61,952 nucleotides of DNA. It comes from CAZJLP01 sp964546955. Lineage in GTDB: Bacteria; Verrucomicrobiota; Verrucomicrobiia; Opitutales; Opitutaceae. Shown in pieces: positions 9,401 through 16,257 of the stretch. Numbering within the stretch: position 1 is the stretch's first letter; every line of letters begins with the position of its first letter. Under the pieces are notes generated by a model, which worked only from the letters and a program-made list of their open reading frames with translations, made no database searches and was not told the origin of the DNA. The position numbers and the translations under genes are program-made. The DNA is taken from contig CAZJLP010000030.1 of NCBI GenBank assembly GCA_964546955.1, forward strand, positions 1-61,952, read 5' to 3'.

Positions 9401-12400
9401 CGACACAACTAACGCCACCTTGGACAATGTAGGCCCGACCGTCGCCGACGCGAGCATCAGCATCAGTGGCGCCAGCGGCACGGGCGGCGCCTACAAGATC
9501 GGCGACACCGTCACGGCGAACTGGAATAACACGGCCGCCGGCGACAATAACACCGACGCCCTCGCCAGCGTCACGGTGGACTTCAGCCAGTTCGGTGGAG
9601 GTTCAACCGTTACCGCCACCAATGCCAGCGGCGTCTGGTCGGCCACTTACGCCCTCGTGGCGGGCTCGATCGACAGCGGCAATCGCAATGTCGCGTTCAC
9701 CGTGATTGACAACGCCGGCAACGTCACGACGACGGCCGACTCGACCAACGCTACTGTCGACAACGTCGCACCCACCGTCAGCGATGCCCGGATCACCCTC
9801 AGCGGTGCCAGTGGCACCGGCGGCGCCTATCGGATCGGCGACACGGTCACGGTCACCTGGAACGACACCGCTGGCGGCGACAACAATTCCGACACAATCT
9901 CCAGCGTCGCGGTCAATTTCAGCCAATTCGGTGGCGGCGCAGCCGTCGCCGCGACGAACTCGAGCGGCACCTGGACAGCCACGTATACGCTGGTTTCCGG
10001 CACCATCAACGGCACGACCAACCGCAACGTTTCGGTCACGGCCACCGACAACGCCGGAAACCTGACGACGACCGCAGGTTCCACCAATGCGACCGTGGAC
10101 AATGTCGCCCCGACTCTCGTCTTCAGCGGTCCGGCGTTTTCGGCGGACACCGGCAGCAGCAGCACGGACTTCATCACGGCTGTCGCCGCGCAAACCGTTA
10201 CCGCCACGCTCAGCGGCGCGCTGGCCGGCGGGGACATCGTGTACGGTTCGCTCGACAACGGCTCGAACTGGTCCGACATAACCAGCAAGGTCATCGGCAC
10301 AACGCTGACGTGGAACGGCGTGACGCTGACCTCGAGCAACACACTTAAGCTCAAAGTCACTGACGCAGCAGGCAACGACGGCACTGTCCTCAATCAGGCC
10401 TACATCCTCGACAGCGCCGCCCCGACCTCCCCCTCGGCTCCGGATCTCACCGCGAGCACCGATACGGGCGCATCCAACAGCGACGACATCACCGGCAACA
10501 ACACGCCGGTCTTTACGGGTACGGCCGAGAGCGGCAGCACCGTGACGCTCTTCGACACCAACGGAACCACGGCCCTGGGCACTGCCACGGCCATGGGCGG
10601 CGTCTGGTCGATCACGGCATCGTCCCTCTCCGACGGCAGCCACACCGTTACGGCCAAGTCTACCGACACCGCCGGCAACACATCACCGGCCTCCGCCGGG
10701 CTGGCCGTTTCAATCGATTCTACCGCACCCGTCGTGTCCTTCGTCGCCGTGCCGAGCAACGGCATCTACCGGGTTGCCCAGTTGCTCACGTTCACGGTCA
10801 ACCTGTCCGAAGCGGTCACCGTAGATACCACGAGCGGTACACCGCGCATCGCCCTGACGATCGGCGCGACCACCGTCCAGGCGAACTACCTGTCTGGGTC
10901 GGGTTCGAACGCCCTCGTCTTCCGCTACACGGTTGCCCTCGGCGACAACGACACCGACGGCATCACGGTGGGCGCGCTTTCCGCCAACGGTGGCACGCTG
11001 AGCGACACCGCGGGCAACAATCTCGTGCTGGCGCTGAATAGCGTCGGCAGCACGGCGGGCGTGCGGGTCGACACCACCTCGCCCACCGTCACGGACGCGA
11101 GCATCGGCATCAGCGGCGCGACGGGCACGGGCGGTGCCTACAAGATCGGCGATACCGTCACGGGCAGCTGGAACAACACCAGCTCCGGCGACAACAACAG
11201 TGACATCGCGACGGTCACCGTCGACTTCAGCCAGTTCGGAGGCGGCGCGAGCGTTGCTGCGACAAATGCCAGCGGCGCCTGGACCGCGACGTACACGCTG
11301 AGCGCCGGGGCCATCGACACCACCAGTCGTAACATTTCCATCACGGTCACCGATACTGGCGGCAACATCACCACTGCCGCCGACACCACGAATGCCACGG
11401 TCGACACCATCGCTCCCACCGTCACGGATGCGAGAATCAGCATCGGTGGGGGCAGCGGCACGGGCGGCTTGTACCGGATCGGCGACGCGGTCACGGCAAC
11501 CTGGAACAATACGGCCAGCGGCGACAATAACGCTGACACCATCTCCAGTGTCGCCGTCGACTTCACGCAGTTTGGCGGCGGCTCCGCCGTCGTCGCGACC
11601 AACGCCAGCGGCACTTGGACTGCCACCTACGCGATCGTGTCAGGCGTCATCGACAGCGGCAGTCGCAATGTCGTTGTCACGGCCACCGACAACGCCGGCA
11701 ACGCAGTCACCACCACCGACACCACCAACGCCACGGTGCGCAACGTCGCGCCCGTCGTGACCACGCGCACGGGGAGCACCGCCTTTGTCGCGGGCGATAA
11801 CACGATGTCGACGCCCGTCGCCATCGACTCGGGCCTGACCGTCGCCGACCCGTCCAGCACGACGCTGGTCAGCGGCACGGTGAGCGTTAGCGCAGACTTC
11901 CGCAGCGGCGAGGATGTCCTGGCGTTTGCCAACGATGGTTCGACCATGGGCAACATCTCCGGTTCGTACAATGCTACCACCGGCGTGCTGACCCTGAACT
12001 CTGCCGGCGGAACCGCCACCCTGGCTCAATGGCAGGCCGCTTTGCGCGCCGTGACGTACACCGACACGGCGATCACGCCCAACAACGCCACGCGCACCCT
12101 CAGTTTCGTCGTGAATGATGGCACGAACAGCAGCGCCGCGGCCACGCGCACGGTCACGCTCACGAACACGGACCAGACGCCCATCGTCACCACGACCGCC
12201 GGCGCGACGAACTACGTCGCCGGCTCCGATGCGACGATTGTCGATAGCAGCGTCACCGTCAGCGATCTCGACAATGCCACGCAGGCCTCCGCCACCGTGG
12301 CGATCAGCAGCGGCTTCCGCAGCGGCGACACGCTCGCCTTCGCCAACACCAGCACCGCGCTCTACGGCAACATCAGCGCGAGCTACAACAGCGGCACGGG

Positions 12401-13928
12401 GGTTCTTACCCTCACGTCCTCCGGAGCCACCGCTACGAAGGCACAGTGGGCCAATGCGCTCAGTGCCGTCACGTTCTCCGCGGGCAGCAGCGCCGCCTCG
12501 GGTAGCCGCACCCTTAGTTTCGTGATCAATGACGGCGCCAAGAACAGTGCAGCTGCGACAAAAAAGGTGAACGTTGCCTCGGTCAGCGCCACCTATCCCG
12601 CGCCGGCGGCCGATGGCTACGGCGCTTCGACGACTGGCGGCGCCGTCAGCGGGTCGGTGTCGGCGACGGTCCTTACCGCGGTTGAATTCCGCGCGCAGGC
12701 TGAGTCGGCTACGCCGGCTGTCATCACGGTCGCCGGCATCATCGACCTTGGCGCGACCTCCGTGAGCGTGAAATCAAACAAGACGATCCAAGGTGCGGAT
12801 GCGAACTCGACGCTGATCGGCAACCTGAATCTCGCGAGCGGCGTGAGCAACGTCATCATCCGCGGCCTCAATCTCACCAACCCCGGCACGACGATTGTCA
12901 GCGGCGCCTACACCGACGGCGGCGACGGCATCACCATCGCCGGAGCGAGCAGGATCTTCATCACGCATTGCACGTTCTTCGATACGGCGGACCACGCCAT
13001 CAAAATCATCAACGGCGCGGACAACATCACCGTTTCGTGGAGTGAATTCTACTACACGGCCGGCCAGACGGTGCATCGCTACAGCCTGCTGATTGGCGCT
13101 GCCGGCGTCGAAACCACGCCATTGCACGTCACGCTGCACCACAACTTCTGGTCGACTTTGGTCGATCAGCGCATGCCCCTGGCGACCTTCGGCTACGTCC
13201 ATCTCTACAATAATTATTTCGCCAGCGCGGGAGACACGGCAGGAACCGTGTCGAGCGATCAGTCCCAGCTGCTGAGCGAGCGCAACGTTTACAGTGGCGT
13301 GGCCAATCCGCTCACGCGCCAAAACGTGAACTCCTCGCTGGCGATCGGCCGCATTCTCGCTCTGGGCAATACCTACGCCGCCACGACCGGCATCCCGCCG
13401 TATAGCGGCGCCGATCAAGTCTTCACGCCTGCGTATTCCTATGAAGCGCTGCCGGTGTCGGATGTCTCGACCGTGGTTTCGGCCAACGCGGGCAACATTG
13501 CCGGTGCCGGCTACACCGATGCCGCCGTCGGCACGGCGTCGATTACCGGACCGTCCGCCGCGGTGACGCCTTCGACGGCCTTCACCTTGACCGCGGTGCC
13601 TGCCCGCTTCACGCCGGCGTCGTATCAGTGGCGTTTGGCCAACCAGGACATTCCGGGAGCGACCGCCTCCACCTATGCGGTAATGAGCGCGCAGGCGGGC
13701 AATGTCGGTCCGTATACGGTGGCGATCGCCCCGATTTCAGGCGATGCGGTGGTGAGCACGCCTTTCACCGTGACGCTCGGCTCGGCGCCTGCCACGCCCT
13801 CGGCGCCTGCCACGCCTACGCTTCCGCCGAGTTCATCCAGCGGCGGCGGTGGCGCCTTGTCCGACTGGTTCCTCGGCGTCCTGGCGCTGCTCTGTGCTCT
13901 TCGAAAAATACAGCGGCGCCGCGCGTGA
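3405..13928 (+). CDS. Giant modular secreted protein: DUF4347, PATR repeats, Ig-like arrays, pectate-lyase-like domain
   Basis: A 3507-residue protein. Order of parts: hydrophobic N-terminal export segment (about residues 28-50); DUF4347 domain (about 60-225, with SAIHIVSHGDVGKIQLG and GDILLYGCYTAQG); a lectin or jelly-roll-like region (about 226-380); autotransporter-associated beta-strand repeats (about 640-1250, units with TLTLSGSNTYSGTT); several classes of bacterial Ig-like repeats (about 1360-2780); two cadherin-like units (about 2785-3060); a pectate-lyase PL1-like right-handed beta-helix (about 3064-3365, with VTLHHNFWS and YVHLYNNYFAS); an Ig-like domain; and a C-terminal Gly-rich patch, hydrophobic helix and Arg-rich end resembling PEP-CTERM-type sorting tails. 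It is probably a surface or secreted polysaccharide-acting adhesin. No autotransporter barrel is present. Base composition differs sharply between about 4090-6500 and the rest. The start is the ATG at 3405; no clear Shine-Dalgarno is seen. Confidence 0.85.
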   Translation: MRKSTAAGFPGFPGGYTLSQRLVRRGLTLSFCFPALAFGVICLLPLSVMAGGLAKAGLGREVVFIDSAVRDPEVLAAGLRAGVESVRVESSSDGLAQIATYLSERRDISAIHIVSHGDVGKIQLGSTWLGSREAAARGELLANIGRSLSAGGDILLYGCYTAQGTEGRAFIGSLAALTGADIAASSDMTASAALGGNWCLEETTGTVVSSIEAGSAWAAYSGALASIPANVTINFNASGFVEGADHGSAVFTQGDFTITYSAANWFQDTDDGQAGSAGLFAGAFSGQETITIQTTSGNEFDFTSFFINVFGGGFASVQGFRDGAAIGTQTIGSGFGQTAGTYTVTLDSNFDNVDRVVITSNSSGFFDIVDSFVLNTTNSPPSITNLNGDSVAWAGVGSTVVLDASTNASLTDSEFGALNSGNGDWSGGSFTVQRSGTAITSDTFGFNTSSALFTVSGGNLQSGGLTFATFTNTNGILTITYTSSGTAATTALVNDVARRITYRNDTPAGDATVRFTLSDGAASTTADVTVTSDTIYVTNTTDTATINITNGVSFSEAVGIAAADATGSQTIAFASSLAGTALTIASVTLNESLTFDMDAASGMSLTGGTITLGSGTLSLSNGTADTATISSGLASSGALTKIGAGTVTLSQNNNTYSGTTTISAGTLAVSGGNAIATTSSVTVASGATLSLSASETFGNLSGAGSVTLGSSTLTTLLTADTTFSGSISGSGSFNVNQTGAATFALTLSGTNTFTGAATLQNFGWLKLNGDASYSNSSQLRVNGNSKLTLLSDQTVGSFASGSGTASIDLGVYTLTAGSDNNSTSVAGVISGSGNLVKQGSGTMTLSGTNTYSGTTGISAGILSVSSDSNLGSAAVTLSSGATLNVTGATTIDNAVALSGNATVSNSANATLSGTISGANDLTKAGASTLTLSGSNTYSGTTVSAGTLSVASDSNLGSGTVTLASGATLAVTGATTIDNGIALSGNAIVSNSANATLSGTVSGANDLTKAGASTLTLSGSNTYSGTTVSAGTLSVASDGNLGSGAVGLASGTTLAITGATNIDNSIALTGTATISASSSATLSGVISGSNLSTSSGGTLTLSGTNTYTGATSVTAGTLAVSSDSNLGTGSIDLANAAALNITGAATIDNAISLTGVSNIGSTASATLSGVISGGGLTKINAGSLTLSGTNTYTGVTNAFAGTLIVTGSTAGASTVFSGAILGGSGTLGGNVTVNSGGTLSPGASPGTLTINGNLTLAAGSTLAVEINGTTAGTQYDQVIVNGTVDVTSATLAVTHGYTPGNADSYTLIVNDASDAVTGTFSGLAQDGTLAASGNGTVLTASYTGSSGNDFSLTSPSYPVVTSVSASTANGTYKIGDTISVTVTFDKNVTVDTTGGTPTLQVETGTVDRSVNYVSGSSTNALSFSYTVQSGDLSSDLDYVSTSALALNGGTIRDGSSNNAILTLPTPGAANSLGANKALVVDGVRPTASIVVADTALAAGETSLVTITFSEAVTGFTNADLTVANGTLSAVSSSDGGITWTATLTPTAGLEDATNVVTLDNTGVADATGNAGTGTTDSNNYAVDTKRPTAAIVVADTSLSFGETSLVTITFSEAVTGFTNADLTAANGTLSAVSSSDGGVTWTATLTPTSNTEDATNVITLDNTGVAEAAGNTGTGTTDSNNYAIDNIVPAAPSAPNLAAASDSGASSTDNLTSVTTPTFTGTAEANSTVTLYDTDGTTVLGTASATGGNWSIASSTLTSGSHTVTAKATDTAGNTSSASSGLSITIDATAPTVTDARISISGATGTGGAYKIGDIVTASWNNTSGGDNNSDIATVAVDFSQFGGGTSVTATNSSGTWTATYTVVAGSIDTTSRNISVTATDNAGNTTTTADSTNATVDSIALTVSDAQISISGGMGIIYKIGDTLTATWNNTASGDNNSDTISSVTVDFSQFGGGSTVVATNSSGTWTASYAIVSGAIDSANKNISVTATDNSGNATTTADTTNATLDNVGPTVADASISISGASGTGGAYKIGDTVTANWNNTAAGDNNTDALASVTVDFSQFGGGSTVTATNASGVWSATYALVAGSIDSGNRNVAFTVIDNAGNVTTTADSTNATVDNVAPTVSDARITLSGASGTGGAYRIGDTVTVTWNDTAGGDNNSDTISSVAVNFSQFGGGAAVAATNSSGTWTATYTLVSGTINGTTNRNVSVTATDNAGNLTTTAGSTNATVDNVAPTLVFSGPAFSADTGSSSTDFITAVAAQTVTATLSGALAGGDIVYGSLDNGSNWSDITSKVIGTTLTWNGVTLTSSNTLKLKVTDAAGNDGTVLNQAYILDSAAPTSPSAPDLTASTDTGASNSDDITGNNTPVFTGTAESGSTVTLFDTNGTTALGTATAMGGVWSITASSLSDGSHTVTAKSTDTAGNTSPASAGLAVSIDSTAPVVSFVAVPSNGIYRVAQLLTFTVNLSEAVTVDTTSGTPRIALTIGATTVQANYLSGSGSNALVFRYTVALGDNDTDGITVGALSANGGTLSDTAGNNLVLALNSVGSTAGVRVDTTSPTVTDASIGISGATGTGGAYKIGDTVTGSWNNTSSGDNNSDIATVTVDFSQFGGGASVAATNASGAWTATYTLSAGAIDTTSRNISITVTDTGGNITTAADTTNATVDTIAPTVTDARISIGGGSGTGGLYRIGDAVTATWNNTASGDNNADTISSVAVDFTQFGGGSAVVATNASGTWTATYAIVSGVIDSGSRNVVVTATDNAGNAVTTTDTTNATVRNVAPVVTTRTGSTAFVAGDNTMSTPVAIDSGLTVADPSSTTLVSGTVSVSADFRSGEDVLAFANDGSTMGNISGSYNATTGVLTLNSAGGTATLAQWQAALRAVTYTDTAITPNNATRTLSFVVNDGTNSSAAATRTVTLTNTDQTPIVTTTAGATNYVAGSDATIVDSSVTVSDLDNATQASATVAISSGFRSGDTLAFANTSTALYGNISASYNSGTGVLTLTSSGATATKAQWANALSAVTFSAGSSAASGSRTLSFVINDGAKNSAAATKKVNVASVSATYPAPAADGYGASTTGGAVSGSVSATVLTAVEFRAQAESATPAVITVAGIIDLGATSVSVKSNKTIQGADANSTLIGNLNLASGVSNVIIRGLNLTNPGTTIVSGAYTDGGDGITIAGASRIFITHCTFFDTADHAIKIINGADNITVSWSEFYYTAGQTVHRYSLLIGAAGVETTPLHVTLHHNFWSTLVDQRMPLATFGYVHLYNNYFASAGDTAGTVSSDQSQLLSERNVYSGVANPLTRQNVNSSLAIGRILALGNTYAATTGIPPYSGADQVFTPAYSYEALPVSDVSTVVSANAGNIAGAGYTDAAVGTASITGPSAAVTPSTAFTLTAVPARFTPASYQWRLANQDIPGATASTYAVMSAQAGNVGPYTVAIAPISGDAVVSTPFTVTLGSAPATPSAPATPTLPPSSSSGGGGALSDWFLGVLALLCALRKIQRRRA
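5937..6955 (+). repeat. Tandem ~255 bp repeats coding autotransporter-associated beta-strand units
   Basis: Four successive units begin at about 5937, 6195, 6450 and 6702 (spacing 258, 255 and 252 bases), each coding about 84-86 residues that start with LSG(S/T)NTYSGTT or the related LSGTNTYTGAT. Units 2 and the start of 3 are nearly identical in DNA to each other and to the end of unit 1. From about 6500, inside unit 3, the DNA becomes much more GC-rich and the identity falls, while the protein pattern continues. All four lie inside the giant gene. Confidence 0.88.
8770..10110 (+). repeat. Array of four ~330 bp Ig-like repeat units
   Basis: Four in-frame units of about 110 residues start near 8779, 9109, 9439 and 9769. 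Each carries the pattern ISGA-GTGG-YKIGD, WNNTA-GDNNSD, VDFSQFGGG, SGTWTATY and TATDNAGN, typical of bacterial Ig-like surface domains. They are followed by a different Ig-like module at 10117-11080 and then by two more units of the same class. Confidence 0.88.
11083..11750 (+). repeat. Second array: two more ~330 bp Ig-like units
   Basis: Two units (from about 11089 and 11419) match the four units of the first array in pattern and length. The block is separated from the first by an unrelated repeat class, so the array was probably split or duplicated as a unit. Confidence 0.85.
11755..12590 (+). repeat. Pair of ~415 bp cadherin-like repeats
   Basis: Two consecutive in-frame units of about 135 residues share the patterns SGLTV-D or SSVTVSD, FRSG, LAFAN, GNIS-SYN--TGVLTL, A--AQW--AL-AVT and RTLSFV-NDG. 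These are typical of cadherin-like or large adhesin domains. They connect the Ig arrays to the pectate-lyase-like domain. Confidence 0.8.
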
Positions 13929-13980
13929 AATTCCGACTGATCGTCGCTCAACAAGCGATCGTTCCGCGCCATGGAACCTG

Positions 13981-15576
13981 TTAGGCCGATTCCGCCGCGG
14001 GATGGGGTTCTTCCGGCCGGGAGTGCGCGACGCTTTCTTGCTGCGCGGGAGGCGCGGCGAGTTTTGCGCAGCTCAGCAGGAAGGCGGCGACTATGACGTA
14101 AGACAGCGCGATCAGGGGAGATTGGGCGAAGCCGACGCGTTCGCCGTGCATAAAACCGAAAAACGTCAGCACGGCCCCGGCGAAGGCGAATCCGGCCGCG
14201 TAATAGAGCTTTCGGTCGATGACGTAGACGGCAGTGGCCGACAGGATCAGGCCCGTGAGCACCGCGCCGCCGCCGAGGATCTCGAGACCGTGGAGGAGAA
14301 CGCCTTCCCCGCTCATTTTTTGGACGAGTTCGGGCGTGACGGCGACACCCGCGGCCGCGAGCGAGCCTTTGATCTGGCCGAGGGCCCAGGCAGCCAGGTG
14401 CGGAACGATGCCGAGCACGATCGCCGGGGCATGCCGCAAGGGCGCCTCCTGGAACGCCTGCGAGCCCATGAGCATGCCGATGTAGAGTAGTATTGGGAGG
14501 ATAGATACGACCGGAATCGCCGCGAGCATGACCGAGGCGGTGCCGAGCCAGCAAAGCACAATGACCATCGCGCCCGTGGCGACGCAGTAACCGATGCGTC
14601 CGCCCATGGCCTTCCAGCCGGGGTGGCCGATGTACACCGCCAGGATGAACGGATTGCCCATCAAGCAGCCAATCAGACTGATCACCCCGTCCGCGGTCAG
14701 CACCTTCGTGGTGGGAAAGCTGTCGCCGGCGGCGGAGGCGCTTTCCACGTTGTCGATCGCCTCGACCAGGTCGTAGATGCCGAAGGGAATCGCCGTGATG
14801 AGGAGCAACCCCGCGTACTCGAAGCCCGAGAAAACGTGGCCGATCGCCGGCAACGGCACACGAAAGCCGAAATCCGTGAACGACGCGACCAAGCCGGAAA
14901 GCGAAAGGCCGCCGAAATTCAGGTCGAAGAGGTTGGAGCCCCACGCCAGGACGGTGCCCACGAGCATGGCGACACAGCCCGCCGGCAGGCCTTTGAAGAA
15001 ACGCACGCCACCGAACCAGTTCACCAACAGAATGGCGAAACAGACCAGGCCGATCGTCGGCGTGAGGTACATCTGCAGCAAGGGCCGCATCGAAATGAAC
15101 GTGATGGAGACGCCGGCCAGCGTGCCGAGCAGCGCGGCGCGCGGGGTGACCTTGCGCACCCAGTGCCCCAAGAATCCCCCAGCTACCAGGACAACGCTCT
15201 GGATCGCGACCCAAGTGAGGCCCGCTTCCCACGCTTTGACCGGGTCGCCGGTCTTGAGCTTGATCGGCAGCATGACCACGAAGACTACGATGAACATGTG
15301 TCCCACGCCCGGTCCGGAAGGAAGCGCGCAGACATCGCTGCGGCCGGTGCGCTTCGCGAGTTGATACGCCAGCCAGGCGTAGTATCCGGAGGAAAGACAC
15401 AGCATGAGGCCCACGGCGGGAAGAATCCGCTGGAAAATGAGGTCGTCGGGAAACTGCAGGACGAAACGCAACAGGCCGGTGAGCGTGAGAACGTTGACAA
15501 GGATGTTGGTGCCGAAGCCGAAAAAAGCATTCCAGTCTCCGGGCACCCAGAGCTTGGGACGTGTGGTCGAATTCAT
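13981..15576 (-). CDS. NCS2-like purine/pyrimidine-type permease
   Basis: A 531-residue, highly hydrophobic protein with about 12-14 membrane segments. It resembles the xanthine/uracil permease (NCS2) superfamily in length and in the early SDVCALPSGPGVGHMFI segment, which corresponds to the half-helix substrate region. Its ATG overlaps the stop of the cysteine hydrolase gene by 4 bases (ATGA), so the two are co-translated. In this context it probably imports the compound, or a precursor of it, that the amidase and cysteine hydrolase break down. The substrate (a heterocycle such as an oxidised purine, cyanurate or barbiturate-like compound) cannot be read from the sequence. Confidence 0.75.
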   Translation of the reverse strand: MNSTTRPKLWVPGDWNAFFGFGTNILVNVLTLTGLLRFVLQFPDDLIFQRILPAVGLMLCLSSGYYAWLAYQLAKRTGRSDVCALPSGPGVGHMFIVVFVVMLPIKLKTGDPVKAWEAGLTWVAIQSVVLVAGGFLGHWVRKVTPRAALLGTLAGVSITFISMRPLLQMYLTPTIGLVCFAILLVNWFGGVRFFKGLPAGCVAMLVGTVLAWGSNLFDLNFGGLSLSGLVASFTDFGFRVPLPAIGHVFSGFEYAGLLLITAIPFGIYDLVEAIDNVESASAAGDSFPTTKVLTADGVISLIGCLMGNPFILAVYIGHPGWKAMGGRIGYCVATGAMVIVLCWLGTASVMLAAIPVVSILPILLYIGMLMGSQAFQEAPLRHAPAIVLGIVPHLAAWALGQIKGSLAAAGVAVTPELVQKMSGEGVLLHGLEILGGGAVLTGLILSATAVYVIDRKLYYAAGFAFAGAVLTFFGFMHGERVGFAQSPLIALSYVIVAAFLLSCAKLAAPPAQQESVAHSRPEEPHPAAESA

Positions 15577-16238
15577 GTTGAGCGGAGCGCGTTGAGGATG
15601 TCGGCGGACGTGGAAACCCAGCCAAAGATGCCGCCCTGGGCTTTGATCATGGCGAGCCCCGTGGCGTGGAATTCGGGAAAGTACGATCCGACGCAGTCCG
15701 CCGGCACCAGACAGTCATAGCCGCGATCGTTGGCCTCGCGCACCGTTGTGTGCACGCAGACCTCCGTCGTTACCCCCGTCACGATCAGCTGTTCCACGGC
15801 ATTCTTGACCAACTCCGTTTCCAGGGAGGTGTTCCAGAAAGCTCCCTTGCCCGGCTTGTCGACGATCAGCTCGTCCGCGGCGGGCGCGAGTTCGGGGATG
15901 ATCGCGTGACCGTATTCGCCGCGAATGAGAATTCGGCCCAGCGGTCCCGCGTCGCCGATCCGGAGGGCCGCCGTGCCGCGCCTTTTTTTCGCGGCGGGCA
16001 GGTCGGACAAATCCGGCCGGTGTCCCTCGCGCGTATGAATCACGCGCAGTCCCTGCGCCCGCCAGGCTTTGAGCAACGCCTGCAGAGGGCCGATGACCGC
16101 GCGCAAAGGCGCGACATTGTTGCCCAGGGCTTCCCCGAAGCCGCCGGGCTCGAGAAAGTCGCGTTGCATGTCGATGATCAGCAGAGCGCACCGCCGCGGA
16201 GCGAAAGGAAAGGGCGTGGGTTCGGCGTTGATCGTCAT
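15573..16238 (-). CDS. Isochorismatase-family cysteine hydrolase, biuret-hydrolase-like
   Basis: A 221-residue alpha/beta hydrolase of the isochorismatase-like superfamily. The catalytic triad is visible: Asp23 in IIDMQRDF, Lys128 in VDKPGKGAF, and Cys161 in GVTTEVCVHTT preceded by the usual cis-peptide region. The K-to-C spacing of 33 matches N-carbamoylsarcosine amidase. The segments HTREGHRPDLSDLP and VREANDRGYDCLVPADCVGSY resemble biuret hydrolase (BiuH) and related carbamoyl-amide hydrolases. It lies 19 bases downstream of the AtzE-like amidase and overlaps the permease gene, so it probably carries out a neighbouring deamidation step. The precise substrate is inferred from context only. 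Confidence 0.82.
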   Translation of the reverse strand: MTINAEPTPFPFAPRRCALLIIDMQRDFLEPGGFGEALGNNVAPLRAVIGPLQALLKAWRAQGLRVIHTREGHRPDLSDLPAAKKRRGTAALRIGDAGPLGRILIRGEYGHAIIPELAPAADELIVDKPGKGAFWNTSLETELVKNAVEQLIVTGVTTEVCVHTTVREANDRGYDCLVPADCVGSYFPEFHATGLAMIKAQGGIFGWVSTSADILNALRST

Positions 16239-16257
16239 GGCGGCGCGAAGGGGGCAT

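Noticed and set aside
5009..12889. Many long open frames on the minus strand under the giant gene
   Set aside because: They arise from the repeat structure and codon use of the plus-strand gene, contain no domain pattern and have no start signals.
13981..16238. Uracil (Rut) or allantoin pathway
   Set aside because: The cysteine hydrolase is of the BiuH/carbamoyl-amide type and the RutA/allantoinase genes are absent; AtzE and AtzH point to carboxybiuret-like chemistry.
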